A DNA stretch of 64,000 nt from Microbacterium sp. C5A9 (GCF_022627955.1 NZ_JABXGD010000006.1:124001-188000); one strand, 5' to 3'. Positions 8,181 to 17,091 are shown, counted from the stretch's first letter. Notes: generated by a model not told the origin, from the sequence alone. A program made the numbers and translations.

Positions 8181-8186
8181 ACCGTA
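8181..8186 (-). promoter_or_regulatory. Possible -10 box of the flavin redox operon
   Basis: TACGGT on the minus strand, 37 bases upstream of the FMN-lipoprotein ATG, in an 85-base spacer. No convincing -35 box is seen. Confidence 0.35.
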
Positions 8187-8229
8187 GGGACAGCATCTAT
8201 GTGCGGGCTGTGTCCGATTCAGGGGTTCC

Positions 8230-9264
8230 TTATGCGTCTCCGCCGAACATGCTCGTCACGGATCCGTCTTCGAAGACCTCGTGGATCGCGCGGGCGAGCA
8301 GCGGGGCGATCGGGAGGATCGTGAGCTTCTCCCAGCGGCGCGACTCGGTCAGCGGGATCGTGTCGGTGATGACGACCTCGTCGATCGAGGCGTCCTGCAG
8401 GCGCTCGGATGCCGGGTCGCTGAAGATCGCGTGCGTCGCCGCGACGATCACGCGGTGCGCACCGTTCGCCTTGAGCGCCTGGGCGGCCTTCACGATCGTG
8501 CCGCCGGTGTCGATCATGTCGTCGACGAGGAGGCACGTCCGTCCCTCGACCGCGCCGACGATCTCGTGCACCGAGACCTGGTTGGCGACCTTGGGGTCGC
8601 GACGCTTGTGGATGATCGCCAGCGGGGCGCCGAGGCTGTCCGACCAGGTGTCGGCGACACGGACGCGGCCCATGTCGGGCGAGACGACCGTGAGGATCTC
8701 GCGGTCGGCGGGGCTCAGCGTGCGCTCGAAGTAGTCCAGCAGCACGGGCTTGGCGAAGAGGTGATCGACAGGGCCGTCGAAGAAGCCCTGGATCTGCGCG
8801 GCGTGCAGGTCGACGCTCATCACGCGGTCGGCGCCGGCCGTCTTGAGCAGGTCGGCGACGAGACGGGCGCTGATCGGCTCGCGACCGCGGCCCTTCTTGT
8901 CCTGACGCGAATACGGATAGTACGGGGCGACGACCGTGATGCGCTTGGCCGATGCGCGCTTGGCGGCGTCGATCATGATCAGCGCCTCCATGAGCCACTC
9001 GTTCACCGGCTCACCGAAGGTCTGGATGAGGAAGAGGTCGCAGCCGCGGATCGAGACGTCGAACCGGGCGTAGATCTCTCCCGACGCGAACGTGCGGTGC
9101 TCGGTCGGAACGACCTCGGTGCCCAGCGCCGCAGCAACGGCGTCGGTCAGCTGAGGGTGCGAACGACCACCCGCGACGACGAGCCGCTTCTTCGTCTTGG
9201 CGACCAGTCCGGGTGCGATGCCGTTGTCTCGGTCCAGATCGACCGTCTTCTTCTTGCGCGCCAT
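8230..9264 (-). CDS. prs: Ribose-phosphate diphosphokinase (PRPP synthetase)
   Basis: A 344-residue cytosolic enzyme that makes PRPP from ribose 5-phosphate and ATP for nucleotide, His and Trp synthesis. Seen motifs: FASGEIYARFDVSIRG (ATP site), the catalytic flexible-loop region VVAPYYPYSRQDKKGRGREP with its Arg/Lys residues, VDLHAAQIQGFFD, and the PRPP signature LLVDDMIDTGGTI near residues 245-260. About 20 residues longer at the N terminus than many homologues, a basic Lys-rich leader. Starts seven bases after the glmU stop on the same strand, the usual actinobacterial glmU-prs pairing. Intact. Confidence 0.96.
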   Translation of the reverse strand: MARKKKTVDLDRDNGIAPGLVAKTKKRLVVAGGRSHPQLTDAVAAALGTEVVPTEHRTFASGEIYARFDVSIRGCDLFLIQTFGEPVNEWLMEALIMIDAAKRASAKRITVVAPYYPYSRQDKKGRGREPISARLVADLLKTAGADRVMSVDLHAAQIQGFFDGPVDHLFAKPVLLDYFERTLSPADREILTVVSPDMGRVRVADTWSDSLGAPLAIIHKRRDPKVANQVSVHEIVGAVEGRTCLLVDDMIDTGGTIVKAAQALKANGAHRVIVAATHAIFSDPASERLQDASIDEVVITDTIPLTESRRWEKLTILPIAPLLARAIHEVFEDGSVTSMFGGDA

Positions 9265-9271
9265 CGTTTGC

Positions 9272-10702
9272 CTACTCCGCGACTCGGGATCGGGCTGCGG
9301 CGTCTGCCGCGCCCGTGCCTGCCCTGTTCTTCTCGACCCAACCCTCGATGTTGCGTTGAGGGGCGACGCTCATGGCAAGCGATCCGGCGGGCACATCCTT
9401 GCGGACCACGGCGCCGGCACCTGTCTTGGCGCCAGCTCCCAGCCTAACGGGCGCGACGAGGGTCGTGTGCGAGCCGGTGTGCACCTCGTCCTCGACGACC
9501 GTGCGGTGCTTGTTCACATCGTCGTAGTTCGCCGTGATGGTGCTCGCGCCGAGGTTCACCCCGCGCCCGATGGTCGCGTCGCCCACGTACGAGAGGTGCG
9601 GGACCTTGCTGCCCTCGCCGATCTCCGCGTTCTTCGTCTCGACGTAGGCGCCGATCTTGCCCTTGGCGCCGAGCACGGTGCCGGGGCGCAGGAAAGAGAA
9701 CGGGCCGACGGTGGCCTCGGCGCCGATCACGGCGAGCGTGGCGTCGGTACGACGGACGATCGCATCCTCCCCCACCTCGCAGTCGACGAGAGTCGTGTCC
9801 GGTCCGATGATCGCGCCCTCGGCGATGATCGTCGCCTTCAGGATGTGCGTGTTCGGAAGGATCGTGACGTCAGGGGCGAGCGTCGCATCGTCGTCGATCC
9901 AGGTCGTCGCCGGGTCGATGATCGTCACGCCCTCGAGCTGCCAGCGTCGCACGATCCGCTCGTTGAGGAGGCGTCCGACCAGCGCCAGCTGTGCGCGGTC
10001 GTTGACGCCGTATGTGACCGTGACGTCGGAGACCACCGAGGCGCCCACGCGGTCGCCGTCGCGGCGGAGGAGGCCGGGGACATCGGTGAGGTACATCTCG
10101 CCCTGCGCGTTGTCGACGCCGATCTCGGGCAGGTAGGTGCGCAGAGTGGCCGCGCGGAAGACGTACATGCCCGCGTTGATCTCGCGGACGGCCGCCTCAT
10201 CGGCATCCGCGTCCTTCTGCTCGACGATCCGGTCGACGCCGCCGTCGACGTCGCGGATGACCCTGCCGTACCCGGTGGGGTCGTCGACCACTGCGGTCAT
10301 GAGTGTCGCCGGTGCGCCGGATGCCCGGTGCTCCGAGACGAAGGCGGAGAGCGTGTCGGCATCCGCGAGCGGGCAATCGCCCGAGAGCACCAGCACGTCG
10401 CCGTCGAAGTCTGCGGGAAGCTGCTCGACGGCCACCTGCACCGCACGACCCGTGCCCGGGATCTCGTCCTGATCGACGAACACCGCGGCCGGGTAGGCCT
10501 CGGTGAGCGCCGCGACCACCTGATCGCGCTCGTGCCGCACGACGACCTCGATGTGGTCGGCGCCCAGCCGCGTGGCCGTGGTCAGCACATGCCCGACCAG
10601 CGGTCGCCCGGCGATCGGATGCAGCACCTTCGGCAGCCGAGAGCGCATGCGCGTGCCCTGCCCCGCGGCGAGGACGATGATGGCGAGCTTGTTCACAGTC
10701 AT
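9272..10702 (-). CDS. glmU: Bifunctional GlmU: GlcNAc-1-P uridyltransferase / GlcN-1-P acetyltransferase
   Basis: A 476-residue enzyme making UDP-GlcNAc for peptidoglycan. N-terminal nucleotidyltransferase domain with the LAAGQGTRMRSRLPKVLHP fingerprint, then VLSGDCPL and the EMYLTDV region; C-terminal left-handed beta-helix (about 250-450) with hexapeptide repeats and YVETKNAEIGEG, GASTITANYDD. The ATG (10700-10702) is one base from the 3' end of tRNA-Gln, so its GGCGGCGGAG ribosome site lies inside the tRNA acceptor stem. GTG 10696, seven bases from GGAG, is an equally plausible start. Followed by prs seven bases later. Function is certain; start is not. Confidence 0.96.
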   Translation of the reverse strand: MTVNKLAIIVLAAGQGTRMRSRLPKVLHPIAGRPLVGHVLTTATRLGADHIEVVVRHERDQVVAALTEAYPAAVFVDQDEIPGTGRAVQVAVEQLPADFDGDVLVLSGDCPLADADTLSAFVSEHRASGAPATLMTAVVDDPTGYGRVIRDVDGGVDRIVEQKDADADEAAVREINAGMYVFRAATLRTYLPEIGVDNAQGEMYLTDVPGLLRRDGDRVGASVVSDVTVTYGVNDRAQLALVGRLLNERIVRRWQLEGVTIIDPATTWIDDDATLAPDVTILPNTHILKATIIAEGAIIGPDTTLVDCEVGEDAIVRRTDATLAVIGAEATVGPFSFLRPGTVLGAKGKIGAYVETKNAEIGEGSKVPHLSYVGDATIGRGVNLGASTITANYDDVNKHRTVVEDEVHTGSHTTLVAPVRLGAGAKTGAGAVVRKDVPAGSLAMSVAPQRNIEGWVEKNRAGTGAADAAARSRVAE

Positions 10703-10703
10703 G

Positions 10704-10775
10704 CTCCGCCGCCAGGACTCGAACCTAGACCTCACAGCTCCAAAGGCTGTCGTGCTGCCATTACACCACGGCGGA
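10704..10775 (-). tRNA. tRNA-Gln (anticodon UUG)
   Basis: On the minus strand the 72-base sequence folds as a cloverleaf: acceptor TCCGCCG with CGGCGGA, D arm from GTGTAATGGCAGCAC, anticodon stem ACAGC/GCTGT around loop CTTTGGA (anticodon TTG), and T arm CTAGG-TTCGAGT-CCTGG with one G-U pair. G73 is the discriminator base. CCA is not encoded. It is immediately followed by the glmU start, an arrangement in which the tRNA 3' end and the glmU ribosome site overlap. Confidence 0.95.
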
Positions 10776-10835
10776 CCACGGCGCCCGAGGGAGCCGCGGG
10801 GTCAAGTCTGCCACGTCCGCATGACTGCCACCCGC

Positions 10836-10841
10836 GATAAT
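10836..10841 (+). promoter_or_regulatory. -10 box of a leaderless marR promoter
   Basis: GATAAT, then six bases, then the marR ATG at 10848. Transcription would begin at or next to the A of ATG. The intervening GGAGGG is too close to ATG to be a normal ribosome site. Confidence 0.65.
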
Positions 10842-10847
10842 GGAGGG

Positions 10848-11342
10848 ATGACTGAGGCGGATGAGGTTGACCGGATCGTCGGCGCCTGGAACACGCAGCG
10901 CCCCGACCTCGACTTCTCGCCCCTCGAGGTGCTGTCGCGGATGGATCGACTGACCCGCCTGCTCGATCGCGCCCGGCGCGATGTCTTCCGCCGCAGCGAT
11001 CTGGAGGCGTGGGAGTGGGATGTGCTCTCGGCGCTGCGCCGCGCGGGATCGCCGTTCCAGCTCTCCCCCAAGCAGCTGCTGCAGCAGACCCTGGTGTCGA
11101 GCGGCACGATGACCAACCGCATCGACCGCCTGGTCGGTCGGCGCTTCGTGCGCCGCGAGGCCGACCCCGCCGACGGACGCAGCGTGCTCGTGACGCTCAC
11201 CGATGACGGGCGCATCAGGGTGGATGCCGCGATCACACGCCTCGTCGACGTCGAGGCCGAGCTGCTGAAGGCGCTCTCACGCGGCGACCGCGATCGCCTG
11301 GCGGGGCTGCTGCGCAAGCTCAGCCTGAGCTTCGACGCGTGA
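10848..11342 (+). CDS. MarR-family transcriptional regulator
   Basis: A 164-residue winged-helix repressor-like protein. The DNA-binding core is visible at about 55-125: EWDVLSALRRAG, recognition helix region SGTMTNRIDRLVGR, and the wing RREADPADGRSVLVTLTDDG. N- and C-terminal helices would form the dimer interface. ATG 10848 is preferred because of the leaderless -10 spacing; an in-frame ATG at 10821 exists but lies upstream of that -10. It is followed 12 bases later by a pseudouridine synthase gene, apparently in one operon. No inverted-repeat operator is obvious in the 72-base spacer shared with tRNA-Gln. Ligand and targets unknown. Confidence 0.88.
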   Translation: MTEADEVDRIVGAWNTQRPDLDFSPLEVLSRMDRLTRLLDRARRDVFRRSDLEAWEWDVLSALRRAGSPFQLSPKQLLQQTLVSSGTMTNRIDRLVGRRFVRREADPADGRSVLVTLTDDGRIRVDAAITRLVDVEAELLKALSRGDRDRLAGLLRKLSLSFDA

Positions 11343-11354
11343 AGGTCTGACGAC

Positions 11355-12281
11355 ATGGCCATGGCATCACCTCTTCCCGTGCGCGACGGCGTCGGCGCGA
11401 CCCGCCTGCACGTGCCGATGAGCGGCGAATGGCCGACCGTCGGCGCGTACATGATCGAGCGCTTCTTCCACCTCGATCCCGAAGGTCTGCTGGCGCGCTT
11501 CGACCGGGGCGAGATCGTGGCTCGCGACGGCAGACCCCTCGCGCGCGACACACCGCTCGGTGTCGAGGAGTTCATCTGGTACTACCGGGATCCTCCCGCG
11601 GAGACGTACCTGCCGGTCGAGCTCGAGGTCCTGCACCAGGACGACGACCTCGTGGTCATCGACAAGCCCCACTTCCTGCCGACCACACCCGGCGGCAAGT
11701 TCCTGCAGAACTCCGCGCTCATCCGTCTGCGGAATCTGCTCGACAATCCCGAGCTGGTGCCGATCCACCGGCTCGACCGCGCGACGGCGGGTCTGCTGAT
11801 GTTCTCGGCCCGACCGCAGTCCCGGGGGCCCTACCAGTTCATGTTCGAGAGTCGACAGGTGCAGAAGGTCTACGAGGCCGTCTCCGCTCGCCCCGCCGAC
11901 TGGGACGCATCCCGCTTCCCGCTCGTGTATCGCAACCACATCTCCAAGCTGCGCGGCGAGCTGAAGGTGCGCGTCGACGACGAACGCGAGCCCAATGCCG
12001 AGACCCTGATCGAGGTGCTCGACGACGATTCGCACGTGGTGCACACGCTGCTGCGCCCGCACAGCGGCAAGATGCATCAGCTGCGGGTGCACCTCGCGGC
12101 GCTGGGCCTCGCCATCCTGCACGACCCGTTCTACCCGGAGCTCCGGGGCGAGGTTCCGGACGACTTCGACCGGCCGCTGCAGCTTCTCGCCCGAGAGCTG
12201 CACTTCACCGACCCGCTCAGCGGCGAGGCGCGCGTGTTCACCTCCGGCCGCACGCTGCGCTACGCGCCGCCCGCGCGGTAG
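11355..12281 (+). CDS. RluA-family pseudouridine synthase
   Basis: A 308-residue RNA pseudouridine synthase, which isomerises uridine in rRNA or tRNA. The catalytic Asp is in the HRLDRATAGLLMFS motif near residue 137. Other family blocks: VVIDKPHFLPTTPGG and the late HSGKMHQLRVHLAALG. An N-terminal S4-like region precedes. The extended N terminus and HFLPTTPGG match the actinobacterial RluC/RluA-like subgroup of uncertain site specificity. ATG 11355 has GAAGG nearby; ATG 11361 is also possible. Convergent with metI across a 44-base, very GC-rich spacer containing only imperfect stems. Confidence 0.88.
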   Translation: MAMASPLPVRDGVGATRLHVPMSGEWPTVGAYMIERFFHLDPEGLLARFDRGEIVARDGRPLARDTPLGVEEFIWYYRDPPAETYLPVELEVLHQDDDLVVIDKPHFLPTTPGGKFLQNSALIRLRNLLDNPELVPIHRLDRATAGLLMFSARPQSRGPYQFMFESRQVQKVYEAVSARPADWDASRFPLVYRNHISKLRGELKVRVDDEREPNAETLIEVLDDDSHVVHTLLRPHSGKMHQLRVHLAALGLAILHDPFYPELRGEVPDDFDRPLQLLARELHFTDPLSGEARVFTSGRTLRYAPPAR

Positions 12282-12325
12282 CGTCCCCGCCCCCGCGCCC
12301 GAGGGCGGGCGTGGGAGCGCTGCTC

Positions 12326-12985
12326 TCAGCGGCGCATGACCTTGCGCGCCAGCCGCGTGCCGAGCATCTGCACCAGGTGGACGAAGACCACGATGAGGAT
12401 GATGGCCGCCCACATGACGAGGGGCTCGAACTGGCGGAAGCCGTAGATCTGGGCGAAGGCGCCGAGGCCGCCGCCGCCGATCAGACCGGCCATGGCCGTC
12501 ATGTCGATGAGCGCCACGACGATGAACGTGTACCCCAGGATGAGGGGCCCGAGGGACTCGGGGATCGCGACCGTGAACAGGATGCGCCAGGGGCCGGCCC
12601 CCATCGCGCGCGCAGCCTCGATGACTCCGGGTGAGACCGAGACGAGGTGCTGCTCGACGATGCGGCCGATCGCGAACGCCGCGGCGAGGCCGATGATGAA
12701 GGCACCCGCCGTGGTGCCGATGCCCGTGCCGACCACGACCCGCGCGAACGGCTGCGCCACCGCCATGAAGATGACGAACGGGATGGGGCGGAAGAAGTTG
12801 ACGGCGAGGTTGGCGACGACCGAGACCGGCTTGTTCTGCGCGAGGCCGCCGGGGCGGGTGACGTAGAGGATCACGCCGATCGCGAGACCGAGGATCCCGC
12901 CGAGCACCAGCGCGAACGAGGTCATGTACAGCGTCTCGAGCGCGGCCTTCCAGAACTCGGGCCACAGTTCGTTCAGACGATCCAT
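12326..12985 (-). CDS. metI: Methionine ABC transporter permease
   Basis: A 219-residue membrane permease of the methionine uptake system. Five or more helices are visible, with the cytoplasmic EAA coupling loop as EAARAMGAGPWRILFTVAIP near residues 140-160. The start overlaps the metN stop (TGATG), so translation is coupled. Last gene of the metQ-metN-metI operon. Length is standard for MetI. Confidence 0.93.
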   Translation of the reverse strand: MDRLNELWPEFWKAALETLYMTSFALVLGGILGLAIGVILYVTRPGGLAQNKPVSVVANLAVNFFRPIPFVIFMAVAQPFARVVVGTGIGTTAGAFIIGLAAAFAIGRIVEQHLVSVSPGVIEAARAMGAGPWRILFTVAIPESLGPLILGYTFIVVALIDMTAMAGLIGGGGLGAFAQIYGFRQFEPLVMWAAIILIVVFVHLVQMLGTRLARKVMRR

Positions 12986-14028
12986 CAGCGCGCCTCCTCT
13001 CCGGCGATCTCGGTCACTTCGACACGGTCGGCGATGGCGGAGAGAGTGCGGTCGATCACCGCGCCGTCGCCGCGGATCGCGAGCGTGAGGTGCCCGAAGG
13101 CACGACCGCGGATGTCGTTGATGCCGCCGTAGACGAGCTCGAAGTCGAGCCCTGCGCCGGCGAGGTCGAGGAACACCTGCGCCTGCGACGAGTCGCCGTC
13201 GCGGAACGAGAACGTGACGAGACGCCCCTGATGCCGATCCCGGAGCACGGAGAGTTCGGACGGCGTCGGGATGCCCTTCACGACCGTCCCCACGAACCGC
13301 TGCGAGGCAGGATTCTGCGGAGCCGAGAACACGTCGAACACGTCTCCCTGCTCGATCACCCGGCCGTTCTCCATCACGGCGACCTTGGTCGCGATGGTCT
13401 GGATGACGTCCATCTCATGCGTGATGACCACGATCGTCACCCCCTGCTCCTGGTTGACGCGCTTGAGCAGGTCGAGCACCTCGTGCGTGGTCTGCGGGTC
13501 GAGTGCGCTCGTGGCCTCGTCGGCGAGCAGGATCGCCGGGTCGGTGGCGAGAGCGCGGGCGATGCCGACGCGCTGCTTCTGACCGCCGGACAGCTGCTCG
13601 GGATAGGCCTTCGCCTTGTCGGACAGTCCGACGAAGGACAGCAGCTCGGTGACGCGCTTCTCGATGTCGGGCTTCGACCATCCCGCCAGCTTCAACGGGT
13701 AGGCGATGTTGGCCTTGACGCTGCGGGAGGCGAACAGGTTGAACTGCTGGAAGATCATGCCGATCCCCCCGCGGACCTTGCGCAGCTCGCTCTCCCGGAG
13801 GGCGGTGACGTCCACCCCGTCGACGAGGATCGTGCCTCCGGTGGCCGGCTCGAGGGCGTTGATCAGGCGCACGAGCGTCGACTTGCCCGCCCCGGAGTAT
13901 CCGATGATGCCGAAGACGTCACCCTTCTCGATGTCGAGAGTGACGTCGTCGACGGCGACGATCTCGCCGTCACCCGGAGTGCGGGCGGGGTATGCCTTCG
14001 ACACGTTGGTCAGGCTCACGATGGGCAT
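12985..14028 (-). CDS. metN: Methionine ABC transporter ATP-binding protein
   Basis: A 347-residue ATPase. Walker A GYSGAGKST (about 43-51), Q-loop GMIFQQFNLF, signature LSGGQKQR, Walker B ILLADEATSALD, and a C-terminal NIL domain (about 270-347) that senses methionine and trans-inhibits transport in the known family. Start ATG 14028 (MPIVSL...) is chosen because the family begins here; longer extensions run into the intergenic hairpins. Preceded by a 100-base spacer with two hairpins after metQ and overlapped at its end by metI. Confidence 0.94.
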   Translation of the reverse strand: MPIVSLTNVSKAYPARTPGDGEIVAVDDVTLDIEKGDVFGIIGYSGAGKSTLVRLINALEPATGGTILVDGVDVTALRESELRKVRGGIGMIFQQFNLFASRSVKANIAYPLKLAGWSKPDIEKRVTELLSFVGLSDKAKAYPEQLSGGQKQRVGIARALATDPAILLADEATSALDPQTTHEVLDLLKRVNQEQGVTIVVITHEMDVIQTIATKVAVMENGRVIEQGDVFDVFSAPQNPASQRFVGTVVKGIPTPSELSVLRDRHQGRLVTFSFRDGDSSQAQVFLDLAGAGLDFELVYGGINDIRGRAFGHLTLAIRGDGAVIDRTLSAIADRVEVTEIAGEEAR

Positions 14029-14058
14029 GTGTGCTGCTCCGGTCTGCTTCGGGAACGA

Positions 14059-14127
14059 AGAATCGGGTGACGCACGCAGCGCCACCCGATTCTCTCGCAT
14101 CAGGCGGGGGGTTTCCCTCCCGCCTGA
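14059..14127 (-). promoter_or_regulatory. Two stem-loops between metQ and metN
   Basis: Stem 1: TCAGGCGGG (14100-14108) with CCCGCCTGA (14119-14127), ending two bases from the metQ stop. Stem 2: AGAATCGGGTG (14059-14069) with CACCCGATTCT (14083-14093). In the minus-strand transcript they follow metQ in series; after the second comes TCGTTC. Likely a partial terminator or 3'-end stabiliser that sets metQ above metNI. Confidence 0.6.
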
Positions 14128-14128
14128 C

Positions 14129-15052
14129 TCACTTCTGTGCTTCGGTGTCCTTCTGGACCTTCTCGAGCGACGACACGAGGTCCTCGACCGGGGTCCGCAG
14201 CGGCACCGCGGTGTCGCCCGACGACTCGAGCAGACCGGCCTGGACGTCTTCGTTGGTCTGGAAGATCTCGACGAGCTTGAGGTAGGTCTCGTTGTCCGCG
14301 TCATCAGCGCGGGCCGCGAAGATGTTCACGTACGGCAGCGCGTTCGGGTCCTCCGGGTCGTCCTGAGCGATCGCGTCGTCGAACGTCAGACCCGCATCCT
14401 GCACGAAGTCGTTGTTGATGATCGCTGCAGCGACGTCGGGAAGCGAGGTCGGGATCAGGGCGGCCTCGAGTGCCGTGACCTTGACCTTGGACTTGTCGGT
14501 GTCGACATCGGCGACGTCGGAGAAGATCGTGCCGCCGCTCTTCAGCTCGATGAGACCCGCCGACTGGAGCACGAGCAGAGCGCGCGCCTGGTTCGATGCG
14601 TCATCCGGAACGGCGACGGTCTCGCCTTCGGGGATGCTGTCGACGTCGTCGTACTTCTTCGAGTACAGGCCGAGCGGGTAGATGGCGGTCGAGCCGATCG
14701 GCGTGAGGTCCGAGCCGGAGTTCACGTTGTAGTCGGCCAGGTACACGATGTGCTGGAACTGGTTGAGGTCGATCTCGCCCTCGGTCAGCGCAGGGTTCGG
14801 CTGCTCGTAGGAGCCGAAGTCGACGAGCTCGACCGTGATGCCCTCTTCGGCCGCAGCCTCGACGAACGGCGCCCACTGGGCGTCGCCCTTGCCGACGACG
14901 CCGACCTTGACGGTCTCGTTCTCGGCCGATCCGGTGTCACCGGAGCCGGCGTCGGAGGATGCCGTCGCGCAGCCCGCGAGGGCGACGAAGAGCGGGACCG
15001 CGGCGAGCGCGGCGATGACGGACGTGGTCCGGCGGGATGCTGTGAAGGACAT
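14129..15052 (-). CDS. metQ: Methionine-binding lipoprotein
   Basis: A 307-residue NlpA/MetQ-family substrate-binding lipoprotein with signal peptide and lipobox VALAGC (Cys28). Family blocks include VGVVGKGDAQW, VELVDFGSYEQPN, the EGEIDLNQFQH segment, the YPLGLYSKK region, DDASNQARALLVLQSAGLI and NALPYVNIFAARA. Start ATG 15052 is preceded by AGAGAGGAAC at about 10 bases. First gene of metQNI. The 93-base leader is too short for, and shows no sign of, a SAM riboswitch. Confidence 0.93.
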   Translation of the reverse strand: MSFTASRRTTSVIAALAAVPLFVALAGCATASSDAGSGDTGSAENETVKVGVVGKGDAQWAPFVEAAAEEGITVELVDFGSYEQPNPALTEGEIDLNQFQHIVYLADYNVNSGSDLTPIGSTAIYPLGLYSKKYDDVDSIPEGETVAVPDDASNQARALLVLQSAGLIELKSGGTIFSDVADVDTDKSKVKVTALEAALIPTSLPDVAAAIINNDFVQDAGLTFDDAIAQDDPEDPNALPYVNIFAARADDADNETYLKLVEIFQTNEDVQAGLLESSGDTAVPLRTPVEDLVSSLEKVQKDTEAQK

Positions 15053-15145
15053 GGGTGTTCGGGTTCCTCTCTTGGGGGACTCGAACACGTTAGGCACTCA
15101 TACACGATCTCGGAGAATCGTGACGTCACAGAGCGTCACAGCCGG

Positions 15146-16969
15146 TCAGTCATACTCCTCGATGCCCTGCAGGCGCACCTGTTCGAGGTCGAGTCGGGCC
15201 GAGATCCGGCGCACGACGATGTCGTCGACCGTGCCGCTGCGACGCAGGCCCAGCAGGACCTCGCGCTTGCGATCGAGCAGGGCGAGCTTGAGGCGCGTGT
15301 GCTCCTCGTGGCGCAGCAGCGGCGAGCGCTGCATCACGTCGACGTCGGCGGATGTCGCGATCATCTGCAGCGTTCTCACCTCGACCGTGGCATCGCCCGA
15401 GTCCGAGGCCGGCGCGGACGCCGGGTCGACGGCGTCTGTGCCGGCGACCGCCGGGCCTGCCACGATCGTTCCTCCGATGCCGACCGCTCCCCCCGGCGCC
15501 CCGGAACCGTCGACGCCGAGCGGGTCGGGCTCGTCGAGGAGCTCGTCGAGAGCGCGCGCCTCGGCATCCACGACCTCCTGCTCGCGCGCGAGAGCACGGG
15601 CGTTCGAGAACTCGAGCATCTGGTAGCCCTCGGCGCGGACCTTGTCGCGGATCTCCTGACCGATCCCATGCTCGGTGGCGAGGTCGTCGAGCGCCGCGAG
15701 GGCGGCACCGGAGATGGCGCGTTCGGCGAGCTCGTACTCCTCGTCCTCCGCGTGATCGACGGGGAAGCGCGCCCAGCGGACGATCGCCGGCAGCAGCGGT
15801 CCCTGCACGAGGAGGCTGAGCAGGATCACCCCCGCGGTGACGAAGACGATCTCGTCTCGCCCGGCGATCTCGCCCTCGGTGGCGCTGGCCGCAGGAACCG
15901 ACAGCGCGATCGCGAGAGACACGGCACCGCGCATCCCCGCCACGGTGGACACCGCCATCGACCGGGCTCTCGCCCCCGCGGACGGTCTCGCCCCCGTGCG
16001 ACGCTGGAAGGGCATGTTCATCAGCTGGAACAGGTAGCGCACGATCAGCAGCGTCACCCACACGCCGAGCGTGATGAGGACGAGGCGCCCGATCGCCGCG
16101 GCGGATATCTCGTGGGCGACGAACTGCACCTCGAGTCCGATCAGCACGAAGAGGGCGCCGTTGAGGAGGAAGACCCCGAACGGCCAGGCCGCATCGGCCT
16201 GACGCCTCGACGAGGCCGTGGTCACCCGGGGCGACACATAAGCGACGACGAGGCCGGCGACCACGACGGCGAGGACGCCCGAGGCGTGCACGATCTCAGC
16301 GAGCAGGAACGCGGAGAAGGGGATCAACAGCAGCGTGACGTTGATCACGACCGTCGACGACGTGCGACGCAGCAGCAGGTAGCCGAGGGCCGCGATCACG
16401 GCGCCCGCCGCGATGCCGCCGACGTACGACATGAGGACGGACATCGTCACCGACCACGGGGTGACCTGGCCGCCGAGCGCCAGCGAGACTGCGATCGCGT
16501 ACAGCACGAGCGCCGTGCCGTCGTTGGTGAGACTCTCGGCCTTGAGCTTCATGAACAGTCGTCGCGGAAGCAAGCGTCCGAGCGCGGCGACCGCCGTGGC
16601 GTCGGGTGGGGCGACGGCGGCTCCAAGGATGAGCGCGGTCTCCCACGGCATCCCGAACAGCAGTCCGACGCCGGCGACGGCGAACGCGGATGCCACGACG
16701 AGCAGGGTGCTCATCGGGAGGATGTAGCGGAAGTCCCGCCGGATCGAGCGCAGAGAAGTGGTGAGGCTCTCCCAGAACAGCATCACGGGAAGGAACAGCA
16801 GCAGCACGGTCTCCGGCGGCAGCTGGATCTCCCGCAGCTGCGGGACGAAGCCGAGCAGCAGCCCGAGGATCACGAGCACCAGCGGCAGCGCCAGCCGCAC
16901 GCGAGGCGCGATCAGTGCGCCGACGAGGATCGTGAGTCCGATCAGGACGGTGACCTCGAGTCCTTCCAT
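15146..16969 (-). CDS. Na+/H+ antiporter, CPA1 family
   Basis: A 607-residue monovalent cation/proton antiporter. About twelve hydrophobic helices occupy residues 1-410; the ion-binding pair is visible as APPDATAVAALG and SLTNDGTALVLYAI. The C-terminal 200 residues are hydrophilic, charged and Ala-rich, ending in a helical regulatory tail, with a Gly/Ala/Pro-rich linker near residue 500. Start ATG 16969 follows GGGAGGCTCAG. It stands alone between metQ and the ABC-F gene. Role inferred: pH and sodium homeostasis at the membrane. Confidence 0.88.
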   Translation of the reverse strand: MEGLEVTVLIGLTILVGALIAPRVRLALPLVLVILGLLLGFVPQLREIQLPPETVLLLFLPVMLFWESLTTSLRSIRRDFRYILPMSTLLVVASAFAVAGVGLLFGMPWETALILGAAVAPPDATAVAALGRLLPRRLFMKLKAESLTNDGTALVLYAIAVSLALGGQVTPWSVTMSVLMSYVGGIAAGAVIAALGYLLLRRTSSTVVINVTLLLIPFSAFLLAEIVHASGVLAVVVAGLVVAYVSPRVTTASSRRQADAAWPFGVFLLNGALFVLIGLEVQFVAHEISAAAIGRLVLITLGVWVTLLIVRYLFQLMNMPFQRRTGARPSAGARARSMAVSTVAGMRGAVSLAIALSVPAASATEGEIAGRDEIVFVTAGVILLSLLVQGPLLPAIVRWARFPVDHAEDEEYELAERAISGAALAALDDLATEHGIGQEIRDKVRAEGYQMLEFSNARALAREQEVVDAEARALDELLDEPDPLGVDGSGAPGGAVGIGGTIVAGPAVAGTDAVDPASAPASDSGDATVEVRTLQMIATSADVDVMQRSPLLRHEEHTRLKLALLDRKREVLLGLRRSGTVDDIVVRRISARLDLEQVRLQGIEEYD

Positions 16970-17091
16970 CTGAGCCTCCCGGGTACCGCAGGATCAAGCT
17001 GTGCGATCCCTGTCGGCATCGAACCCCGCCCAGAGCACAGCGTCTCGCAGGGCCACCGTATTCCCGCGGCGGCGCGTTCGCCAGGGTGAGG

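Noticed and set aside
15053..15145. SAM riboswitch in front of metQNI
   Set aside because: The leader is only about 93 bases and lacks the conserved junctions of known SAM riboswitches; no competing terminator is present.
13706..17089. Very long plus-strand open frame (over 1100 codons) opposite metN, metQ and the antiporter
   Set aside because: It is antisense to three well-supported genes, rich in Arg/Asp/His, and shows no family motif; open antisense frames are expected at this GC content.
16985..17091. tRNA-like ATCGAACCCCGCC segment before the ABC-F gene
   Set aside because: No matching T stem, anticodon arm or acceptor stem can be formed around it.
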